64,000 nucleotides of DNA from Dipteris shenzhenensis (Eukaryota > Polypodiophyta > Polypodiopsida > Gleicheniales). The stretch lies in NCBI GenBank assembly GCA_047967505.1, contig CM106539.1; one strand, written 5' to 3'. Under the pieces are notes generated by a model. It was not told the DNA's origin and searched no databases. It saw nothing but the letters and a program-made list of their open reading frames with translations. Every line of letters begins with the position of its first letter. The first letter of the stretch is position 1. A program made the translations under genes and the position numbers. Positions 55,479 through 64,000 of the stretch are shown here, in pieces.

Positions 55479-55660
55479 CTCCAGACCTCAAGGGATTCAT
55501 TTGTACTTAGAAAAAAGCCTCTACCAGCATGTCGAGAAACATCCTCATTCTTCAAAACTTTCTACCTCAGCACTTCATGGGAATTAAAGGCACTTTATAA
55601 CATGAGTTCTTCGACATGCACAACATCTATTCCCTGAGAGCATTGACTACCTACAAGTAT

Positions 55661-55672
55661 GCTTTGATACCA
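55661..55672 (-). promoter_or_regulatory. primer-binding site of copia-E
   Basis: The minus strand reads TGGTATCAAAGC, one base from the initiator-Met-tRNA complement, two bases from the LTR end. Confidence 0.8.
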
Positions 55673-55674
55673 CT

Positions 55675-57060
55675 TGTTGGAGAACCACAGAAGCAAGCTA
55701 ACTACATGAAATTATTGTATTCATAGAGTAAAACCGAATTGAGAGAAAGAGATTTTGAGACAATAGCTCCCCGAGCTCACACACATAGGGGAAAATCTTT
55801 TGGCGAGCTTTTTAATGTGAGCTTTTTTACCATTTCCTTTGTTTTTGCGAGCTTTTCCATATGTGTTTTTGTTATAAGAAAGATGGGGAGGTTAGAAAGA
55901 GGGGAAGAGGATATAGGATATGTTCATTTTCATAGCATGTGGGAGGGGTGGAAGAGTGTATACTATGCACAAGGGGGGGGCGGATATGAGTGGCAGTAGG
56001 AGGCAAAAAATTATGGAAGATATGTCCATATTCAAAGTAGAAGGGAGGAACTATGGGAGATATGTTCATTTTAAAAGTGTATAATTTGAAACTTTTGACC
56101 TCATATTTGGATTCCTCGTTAAATTCCGGTCATTTTGAGTACCAACATGACCATATTCCGATAAAAGTTGAAAAAATGGTGTTTTTGTCATTTTGGCCTG
56201 TTTTGGGCCTATTTTGAGTCTGCACTAGCGCTTATGGGCTATTTTGAGTCTATGCTAGCGCTTTGGCCTGTTTTGGGCCTATTTTGAGTCTGTGCTAGCG
56301 CCCAAAAGGGCCTATTTTGAGTTTACGCTAGTGCTTTTGGGCGCTAGCGCAGACTCAAAATAGGCTCGAAATAGGCCAAAACTGAATTCATGACAAAAAC
56401 ACCATTTTAAAATTTTTATCAGAATATGATCATGTTGGTACTCAAAATGACCGGAATTTGACGAGGAATCCAAATATGAGGTCAAACCTGTCAAATTATA
56501 CACTTTGAAGATGAACACATTTCCCACATGCTCTCCCTTCCCCTTTGCATTTAGTAGATGAACATAACTTTCACATTCCTCATCCTCTCTCTCCTCCTTG
56601 CACTCCTCTTTGCATACCTTATAAGTTCCCCCTCTACGTTCTCCACTATGATAATGAATATATGTTCCAACTCCCCTCCCTTCCCTTCTCCATGCCACCT
56701 TACCCATGCGACTGTCCCTCCCCCTTTCCTTTATCTCCCTTCCCCCCCCTCTCTCCTCTTAATTGCAACCACAACCCAAACTTTCAACCCACCCCACTCC
56801 ATGAACCCCCCCCCCCCCCCTCTCTCTCAGGTGAATGAAAAGCTCGCAATATTCATGAAAATTGAAAAAAAATTCATGAGAAAAAGCTCACAAAAAAATC
56901 ACACCCACACACACATAAGCAAGTTAGAAAACTTGTTCATCACTACAAAATGAAGAACACAATATAGAGAACAACCATGCACTATCTCCTCAGGTCAATC
57001 GACCTTGTTGGAGCTCACAAAAGCTATGGCAAATATACCACACACACCTCTTAGGAGACA
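55675..57060 (-). repeat. 5' LTR of copia-E, split by a foldback element
   Basis: It starts tgttggagaacca (55675) and ends ttaggagaca (57060). The left part (55675-55787) and right part (56908-57060) are contiguous in the other LTR, which dates the 55788-56907 insertion after the LTR pair formed. Confidence 0.85.
55788..56907. mobile_element. 1.12-kb foldback element, Mutator-like (MITE/MULE) candidate
   Basis: It lies inside the copia-E LTR, flanked by a 10-base direct repeat cacacacata (55778-55787 and 56908-56917). Its two halves are inverted copies: for example ttgacctcatatttggattc (left, about 56096) pairs with gaatccaaatatgaggtcaa (right, about 56466), and ggtcattttgagtaccaaca (left) pairs with tgttggtactcaaaatgacc (right). 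Terminal sequences are related (ggggaaaatcttttggcgag and the complement of the right end tgggtgtgatttttttgtga). The centre holds four copies of an attttgagtct...gctagcgc word. Long inverted arms with a 9-11-bp target duplication are typical of Mutator-like non-autonomous elements. No transposase is encoded. Confidence 0.82.
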
Positions 57061-57877
57061 ACTCGACTCTTGGATATGCTATCTCCTTTGAGATAACTAG
57101 CTGCGAAATTGTATTGTCCTTTTCTTTAGCTTGCATCTTCTATATCTCCTTTAGTGCTATTGTATGCACTTGTTCCTAATCCTTCTAGCATAGCTTCCTT
57201 TATTCTTTCGTCATTAGTGATTTCTCATAGACTATACCCTTAGATCAGATAATTGCCAAGAACTCAACATTTTTTGAATCACTCAGCACATCTTATATTT
57301 GAATAAATCCCTAGCAATCAAGTTGCTCATGAGGTTCATGGTATGTATTGTCTTGGTGATACGATGACCTTCTTTTGGATGTACTATGTAACTCATGTAT
57401 TATCATATCATTGGCTTATGGAAGTTGAGGTTTCCCCTATAGCTACTCTTGCCTTGGCTATCTTTGCCATATCAAACAACAAGAATCCCTTCTCCAAGTG
57501 ATTCTTCAACCATAATGGATAATTTGTTTTGGTCCTGTGTCCCCATTTATACCTAGATGACAATTGCAGGCTTTGGAATTCTACCTCTAGGTAGTCCTCT
57601 TCTAATTCTAATTTCCTTGTTGGTTTCAATTCCTTTCTTGGTTCTAGTTTCTCTTTTGTTGTTGTTATGCAAGTTCTGTTACATTTGCACCAATGGTGAA
57701 ATAGTTTGCTTCTATTGTTGGAGGATGCTGCACCTATTGGGCTTGTTTCATACATGCATTGGAATTATACGAGCATACCTTAGTTGGATGGTCCTTTGGA
57801 AATTTCCATACTAAAATTGTGTATGGTTCCTTGTCACTCCCAAGATTTGCAATTGCGAAATATATCTTTGTTTGTTT
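57061..57877. other. spacer; unassigned 115-codon minus frame
   Basis: A minus-strand frame at 57408-57755 contains a Lys/Glu-rich segment (KLEPRKELKPTRKLELEEDY is representative) and no recognisable domain; its composition resembles decayed retroelement gag sequence. Nothing else is assigned. Confidence 0.3.
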
Positions 57878-58310
57878 TTGTTCAACCATGGTGTTTAGGA
57901 AAATCACATAGCTCCTGTTTGACCCAAACAAGCTTGGTGTTATATTGCATGTTGTTCCAACCATGGGCTAGTTTGGGACAATCCCATTAAGTCCAAGCTA
58001 GCCCTGTCTAGAAATTAACTGGTATATGACCTGAACCAAGCTGGAAATTAAAATTTACTAATTTAACTACTAGGAAATATAGTAATTTCAACCACTAAAC
58101 TAGTCATCAATCAGACAATAACAATATATTGTTGTTTATTTCTATTGCAAAATATATTGCTGTTCAACCACGTTGGTTTAAGACAATCACATAATTGGTG
58201 CTTGACATACCTGGACTAGCAGAACGATATTTTTCATGATGTTCCAACCACCGAGCTGGTTCATGATGATCACATTAAGTCTAAGCTAGCACAGTTTAGA
58301 AATTAAACAT
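57878..58310. repeat. 282-bp direct duplication
   Basis: The block ttcaacca(t/c)ggtgttta... to ...taagt(c/t)(c/t)aagctagc...gaaatta at about 57881-58015 recurs at about 58163-58305. Copies differ in many places. Each contains gttccaacca and aatcacata. Confidence 0.7.
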
Positions 58311-58610
58311 TTAAACTATTCCAAAACTCAATCACAAACAACCACTGGGTTGGTTTAGGCAACCACTGACTTGTAGTGTATCAAGCATGTGTAAGATGTG
58401 TTGATCTTGCTTGTGTCCCATCTGCTTTTTGCAGAAGTCATTATTATTTGGAGGAATTCTAGTATTCTCATGCTATAACATTGTCCCTCTATCAATGACT
58501 TCTGCATTTAGGCTCTCTCTCCTTTTCTTGTGTTTTGTTAAAGTCCATAGACTTCTCATATTAGGATTATCCTATATTGCCACCACTCTATGTCCAACCG
58601 TCTTGCTAGA

Positions 58611-58700
58611 GCCATGTTGATCCTTCCAATTGACAATATCTTTGACTTTATTTAGGCCATGTTGATCCTGCTAATTGACAATATCTTTGAATTTATTTAG
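58611..58700. repeat. 45-bp tandem duplication
   Basis: gccatgttgatcct followed by aattgacaatatctttga and tttatttag occurs at 58611 and 58656 with two or three differences. Confidence 0.9.
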
Positions 58701-58837
58701 GCTAGACCAAACCACTCTAAGGGACTTCGATATAAGAGGGATTATTTCCCTAGTAGATAGAAGGCCAAAAAGCTATGCAACACTATGAGACCAAGCATTG
58801 TAATGAGCTATGCAACACTACAAGAGCAAGCCAAGCT

Positions 58838-58840
<3 letters not shown>

Positions 58841-58875
<35 letters not shown>
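58841..58875. repeat. (GA)n microsatellite
   Basis: About 17 uninterrupted GA units. Confidence 0.95.
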
Positions 58876-58876
<1 letters not shown>

Positions 58877-59709
58877 ATGTCGATGAGATCTTTTCTTGAT
58901 TGAGAAGGTTAGAGAGTAGAGATAGAATTATTATTGCTAAGTTATTAGTATGAGTGCACTAAGATAGGCATGCATAGTACTCTTATTATCTTTTCATGCG
59001 TGTGAGTGCACTAGGCTAGAGATGTAGAATGTTGAGGATAGGCATCATAATACTATTACCATGATGGCATGGGCATAATGAGCCATAAGGATGATGAGAT
59101 AGTTCTTCCCATGAGGCCTAGGTTAGTAAGGATAGAACTTTGGTGTTAAAGGAGTGATATAGACCAGGTTTACTTAGAGTTCTCAAGAAGATAACAATAT
59201 CCTTCTATAGTGGACAGTTTTAGGTTGAGAATCATACTCCTTGCATGGTTGAGCATGCATATTTCCTTATTTCTTGCCATGCAAAAATTGGAATTTGTGT
59301 GCTAAAATCGCATGTGTGTGTGTTCAAAGAGTACAATACTTTGCATAGGACTTTATCTCACTCCCCTTGAGGCTAGTACAAAGTATTATATACATTAAAT
59401 ATCATTTGCATGGTTGGACATGCATATTTCTTTGTTTCTTACCACATCATACATGGGCGTATATATAGAGAAGGAAAAATAGGTGTATAAGGGGAAGAGG
59501 GCCAATTTTATTCCACAAATTATATCATTTAAGAGGTCTAGTTACACTTACATGTTGTATTAGGTGCATCTACCATGTCCTCAACATGGTGGATTAATGA
59601 GGACTTTGCACAAAACATAGGCAAATCTAGTCAGTTTCTTATTGCACATCATCGCAAGGCAAGCCTTCTCTCTTATGTGCTTACTATAAGAAGCCTGGAT
59701 GTTTCCCCC
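58876..59709. other. spacer without recognisable gene
   Basis: AT-rich. Words such as 'gcatggtt(g)(a/g)gcatgcatatttcctt' recur at about 59240 and 59410. Open frames near 59575 have no recognised motif. Confidence 0.4.
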
Positions 59710-59715
59710 TTTCAT

Positions 59716-59975
59716 ACCCGAGGGGGGGGGGGGCACTATGTAAAAATCCCATATAGCACATACAATCATGGGGTATTAAAAAACAACCGCACCTATGTAA
59801 TTTTATAACCTTATACACACCTTTTGTAAATTTTGATATTATTAAAGTATCCCTTATGTATATTAAAAAACCCCTTCTATATGTATATTTTTTGTAATTC
59901 CATAAAAATATAAAACCCCTTCCATTGATCACACGTGCTATCTTACATATTTCTTGATGGACCCCCCCCTCCCCA
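59716..59975. repeat. 266-bp dispersed repeat (family E), copy 2
   Basis: Matches 41422-41687 in the same orientation. G- and C-runs are expanded at its two ends (acccgagggggggggg... and ...gatggaccccccccc), in keeping with complementary termini. Preceded by tttcat as copy 1 is. Confidence 0.7.
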
Positions 59976-60361
59976 CCCCTCACCCCCCCCATATGGTCTT
60001 TCTTATTCCTCTTTATCATCGCATCATTGACATACCTTTTCCACTTACAATAAGAGATAGGGCTATTGGCAAAAATCTAGACTTACATTTTATAGATGAT
60101 GCTACCCACTTTTAGAAGGTTCAATTGATCCGGGGTACCCATTGACTTTTGACTAAGAAGTCAATGCATTTGTCTTTTTGACATGTTAATATTTTCTAAA
60201 GCCTATATTATTGAGTATCATAAGCTCTAAAAGTTAGCTTCGAATTATAAAATATAAGGACTCACTATTTGACAAATGTAAAGCGAACAACATCAAAGAT
60301 AATTACTAGCTCACATGTGAAAATGGTTTGTGTATGTACCAAGGTGGGTTTGTGAGTCCAT

Positions 60362-60665
60362 ATGTGTGTGTGTGTGTGACTGTGTGCATGTGTGTGCACA
60401 TGCATGTGCATGCATGTGTGTGTACATGTTTGTGTGTGTGTGTATGCACATGCATACGTATGTGTGCACGCACATGCATACGTGTGTGCATGCATGTGTA
60501 TGTGTGTGGGCATGCATGTGTATGTGTGTGGGCATGCATGTGTATGTGTGTGGGCATGCATGCATGCATGCACCTTGCATGTGCATATTTGTGTGGCACA
60601 CGTGTGTGTGTGTGTGTGTGCACATGTGTGTTTTACATTTTATCTATTTAGAGAGTGTGTGTGTG
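60362..60665. repeat. long (TG)n/(TGCA)n compound microsatellite
   Basis: About 300 bases of TG, TGCATG and CATGTGTATG-type repeats. The His/Thr-, Cys/Val- and Met-rich frames over it on both strands are artefacts. Confidence 0.95.
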
Positions 60666-61022
60666 CACATGCGTGTTTTAAATTTTAGCTACTTAGAGAG
60701 AATTAAGAATTCCAATAATTGCTACTGATAATTCTTAGACCGACTATACCAAACACAAGAAATACAAGACTTTGATCTTATTTAAAACATTCCATTTCAT
60801 AGATCTAGACCGTCCCACATCATGGATGGACATAGAGGGTAGTTAAGGCCATCCTAAAGGAGTAGTGACTCTCTTTAAGAGTAAGTGCTTATGCACTGCA
60901 AGATAGAGAGTGAGCATTAAAATTTTGCACATGTAGAATGACCCATACATGATGGCATAAGTGCAAATATAACTCTCATATAATAGAATTTTCAAAACTC
61001 TTGTCGACACTTTAGTGGAGGC
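60666..61022. other. spacer without recognisable gene
   Basis: No coding signal or repeat identified, apart from a short duplication 'gtgtgtgcacatg(c/t)gtgtttta' that continues the microsatellite edge. Confidence 0.4.
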
Positions 61023-61676
61023 ATTTCAAACAAACATGCCATAGTGGAAGGGGGGATACTCTAGAAGAAATTCACAAGATTTTCTATTATGGACAATTGT
61101 TTGTGAGAAAACATTTGACAAAATCACAATCGATTTAAAAAGTGATATGAACTTGATTACAACTTTGATCAAAGTTTTTACTAAGCTACATAGTAGGTTT
61201 CTTTCACACCAACATTTGCCAATAAAATATCTCATATAAATGAAAACTTATGGATATCTGGAGAGGGTATCACGTACATAGAAGTGAGCATACATTTATA
61301 CATTACACAACACCCATGACTGTGTGTTGATAATGTTAGTGGGGTGGTGGCATTCCAAAAAATTATGCCTCTAGAAGGGGGGATAATCTTGAAGAGATTC
61401 ACAACATTTTCCATTATGGACAATCATTTGTTTGAGATAAATTGACAAGATCACAATTTCTTTAAAAAGTGATATGAGCTTGATTGCAAATTTGATCAAA
61501 GTTTCTACTAATCTACACATAGTAGGTTTCTTTCACAACAACATTTAGCAATTGAAGATCTCATATAAATGAATACTTATAGATATTTGGACATGGTATC
61601 ATGTATGCAGAAGTGAGTGTACATCTATACTTTAGACAACACCTCTAGGAGAGTGTGTTGATGATGTTAGTGGGAT
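61023..61676. repeat. 327-bp tandem duplication
   Basis: Two adjacent copies share ggggggata (61050 and 61377), attatggacaat, tttaaaaagtgatatga, tttctttcaca.caacattt, atctcatataaatga and gtgtgttgat(a/g)atgttagt. The 327-bp spacing is constant across these landmarks. Copies have many substitutions. No protein is readable. Confidence 0.88.
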
Positions 61677-62121
61677 GCCATTATAGTAGCTAGTCACTAA
61701 TGTACATAATGGATATAGATTCAAGCCCCATGACGATCATAAGATTGAAGTTAATTTCTAAGATTCCAATAGTCATTGCTATTGGGGTGCTCTTCTCAAG
61801 ATTTACATCATCATTAAAATGAACTTTAAGTATGATTTTGATATAGTTATTTCTAATATTTTAATGCTAAAATGGATATCATATCACAAAAGACAACGGC
61901 AAAATAGATCTACTAATTTTTTTGAGTGCAATTACTTTCCTTAGAGTAAACTTGGAGTAGGTACAAGTTTCTATTCAACTTTTGTACAAATTCGAGCACT
62001 TTGCAAATAATTCAATTAATTTTTCAAGCATACTAAATAATATCTATCTCAATCTAAATGAAAAAATCTATTTGCATTTATGGACCAATTGTACTTGGCT
62101 CCCAATAGTGATGCTATAGAA
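61677..62121. other. AT-rich spacer without recognisable gene
   Basis: No coding signal, RNA or repeat identified. Confidence 0.4.
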
Positions 62122-62246
62122 AACACACACACACACACACACACACATGCATGCACACACGCATGCATGCACGCAAGCACGCACACGTGCACTCATGCAC
62201 GCACACGCACATGCACACGCACATGCACATGCACATGCACATGCAC
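62122..62246. repeat. (CA)n/(GCACAT)n compound microsatellite
   Basis: A (CA)n run is followed by GCATGCAC words and then a regular acatgc hexamer block. Open frames rich in Thr/His or Cys are artefacts. Confidence 0.95.
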
Positions 62247-62399
62247 ACAATTATACATTTTCTCACACTAACACATACACATAAGCAATTCTCAAACATA
62301 TGCTCACACACACACACGTACACATACTTATCGACACATAATTTGATTTTTAATATGGTCACAGGGAGTGATCTCATTGATGGATGATTGACACATCTC

Positions 62400-64000
62400 A
62401 GTAAATATTTATACTTACTTTATAAGTAGGACTTATGCTTGAGATTTGTTCACTCATATAATAATATTTTACTAAACCCACCTTGGCTACTCAAACACTA
62501 ATTGTTTTATTATATCTTTTAATTAATAAGGTTGGTTTTTAATGTTTATGTGGTATCCATAATTTTTTCTTTCACATTAAACTAACCCACATGTTACTTA
62601 ACCTTTAAACAACTATTTCTTGGCCACTGCCCATGACCATGCATTGGATGGAGCAGCATGGGTTTTCTTGTAATGTCTTTTCTTTTTACAAAAACCCACC
62701 TCCTAGTATTTTGACACAAATAGTCCTCTTGGTCGATTGCATATATCCTTTTACCTCCTTTTGTCTCTTCTATGCATCCCGTGAGTCCTTACCTCTAGTC
62801 TTATGGCATCTTTTGTGTCTCAAGTGAACCTTACTCCTCTTATTGCTTGCTATGGTGCTCCCACCTTGCTTGGACTTTGCTAGATGTCCGCTTACTTCTC
62901 CACAATAGGTTATCTTGCATATGATAGTCATGGTTGTGTGCAAAGTCATGTTTTTTGTTCTTCAACTTCCAGCTACCCTTTTAAGCGGTGTCTTCTTTCC
63001 TACAGATGGTATGTGACCTCTTGAATGGTGCTACTTTGTTCTTATAGCTCTTTGGGTTCTAGACTGTGACCTTATTCGCTACCTCTTAGGATGCTTCTTT
63101 GTCATTTGAGGGTACATTTTGCAAGCTTGATTCATGATAGTGCTCCTTCTATCCATTGTGAATTATCCCTTGGCAACTCTTGGCTCATAGGACTACCTCT
63201 ACTCACATCCTTTAGTGCTGCTGAACCTTGGTTGTTAATTGGTTGTCCATGCATAGAATGCCCACCAAAGATGGCACCATGTCCTCCTCTCAGGTCTTCA
63301 TTACTCCCCTTTGTCGACATGTTGTTTCCTTGCTCACCCTCTTACCTCCATCGCATGCAATCTCTTCTCTCTAGGGCCAATTATGCACTCCATCTCTTTC
63401 ACTGATGGTTGGTGTAGTCACTTTGGTGACCAGCTTGCTTTTGTTGTGTCCCTTTGAGCTAGCTAGCTTTCTCTTTTAATTCTCAAGAGCTTGGCTCTCT
63501 TTCCTAGTCATTCACTACTCCTACCTTTGAACTCACATACTTCACTATGCCATACGGAGCTCACCTACATGAAGCTTGATTGTGGGTGCATCAGGGGTGC
63601 ATCAAAGAACATTGGTTGTCAGTCCTAGACACTAGAGTAGTCATAAACTTTGGAGTGTAATTTCTTTATGGGTTGTAGTAGTCATATGCTCTTGAGTTTC
63701 TTTCCTTACCAAATGATAATCTAGAGCCTAGCTACATTTTTTCAGCCTTACTCTTGCACAGGTGCTTCACGAGCAGCTCTTCTTTATTCCATTGTGGCAT
63801 ATTATCTTTGCTGATATTCTTTCTCTCATAGCTAGTACTTTCTAGAGGAAAGGAGAAAGCGGTCAGAAATCTATAAATACCACCATACCATGGATCCCCA
63901 ACTTTTATGGCTGCTACAAGGGTTACATTGAGGCACTCCTCTAAATCAATCAAAGCATTCTTCAAGTTGGAACAACCCCCTTTTAAAATTTTAAAAGAAA
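62400..64000. other. spacer with unassigned frames
   Basis: No known domain found. A minus frame at 63732-63965 (77 codons: MKNALIDLEECLNVTLVAAI, WYGGIYRFLTAFSFP, then a Lys-rich end) looks compositionally protein-like but is unassigned and may continue outside the window. Plus-strand frames at 62633 and 63091 are Cys/Leu/Pro-rich and look incidental to the pyrimidine-rich strand. Confidence 0.35.

Larger units (their letters stand above)
54998..57060 (-). mobile_element. miniature copia derivative (copia-E) with a nested foldback element
   Basis: It has two similar LTRs (54998-55249 and 55675-57060, the latter enlarged by a 1.12-kb insertion), a primer site, and only about 410 bp of internal DNA holding the first part of gag. 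All pol genes are missing. Without the insertion the LTRs are about 252 and 256 bp. The outer target duplication is not recognisable (ttttt on the left, actcg on the right), so one end has changed. Confidence 0.8.

Noticed and set aside
63091-63405. 104-codon plus-strand open frame
   Set aside because: Leu/Pro/Cys/Ser-rich translation of a pyrimidine-rich strand without any recognisable motif.

Overview
This window looks like nuclear DNA from a land plant with a large, repeat-dominated genome. The evidence is one spliced plant-type plasma-membrane aquaporin gene (PIP2 class), several families of Ty1/copia and Ty3/gypsy LTR retrotransposons with the initiator-Met-tRNA primer site usual in plants, plant-type LINEs, foldback DNA elements and abundant microsatellites. 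No bacterial operons, rRNA, tRNA genes or CRISPR arrays were seen. The sequence alone does not fix the lineage; the aquaporin and short introns fit any vascular plant, including a fern, lycophyte or gymnosperm.

Layout. 1-2034: 5' end of a minus-strand copia element (gag relic, repetitive leader, primer site, LTR). 2035-4480: decayed plus-strand copia relic (probable LTR, mutated primer site, gag fragments) broken by a 650-bp block with direct terminal repeats and a promoter-like motif. 6361-6594: possible small membrane-protein ORF. 6780-13215: pieces of one gypsy family in both orientations, a 1.8-kb direct duplication, an inverted repeat with tRNA-like Pol III boxes, a long microsatellite and a homopyrimidine tract. 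13289-18040: copia element with both LTRs, near-matching 5-bp target duplications and an internal deletion. 18041-23640: AT-rich, no recognisable gene. 23640-27741: plus-strand LINE lacking its RT core. 28182-34578: copia element of 6.4 kb with both LTRs, inactivated by stops and frameshifts, inserted in an older tandem repeat.

35819-37000: the one confident host gene, a four-exon PIP2 aquaporin on the minus strand, in a GC-richer stretch with two G-box (CACGTG) motifs upstream. 39114-39862: 5'-truncated LINE tail (plus). 39891-45522: long minus-strand LINE flanked by about 30-bp near-identical direct repeats and interrupted by a 266-bp repeat and about 1 kb of unassigned DNA. 45555-54660: mostly AT-rich spacer with tandem repeats, two copies of a 115-120-bp hairpin element and a decayed coiled-coil reading frame. 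54660-57060: gypsy RT fragment abutting a miniature copia derivative whose LTR carries a 1.12-kb Mutator-like foldback element with a 10-bp target duplication. 57061-64000: spacer with tandem duplications, a second copy of the 266-bp repeat family and two large CA/TG microsatellites.

The retroelements do not form a working system together. They are a layered record of nested insertion, duplication, deletion and point decay, dominated by C-to-T/G-to-A type changes where LTR pairs can be compared. All alignments here were done by eye, so identity figures and boundaries of degenerate elements are approximate.
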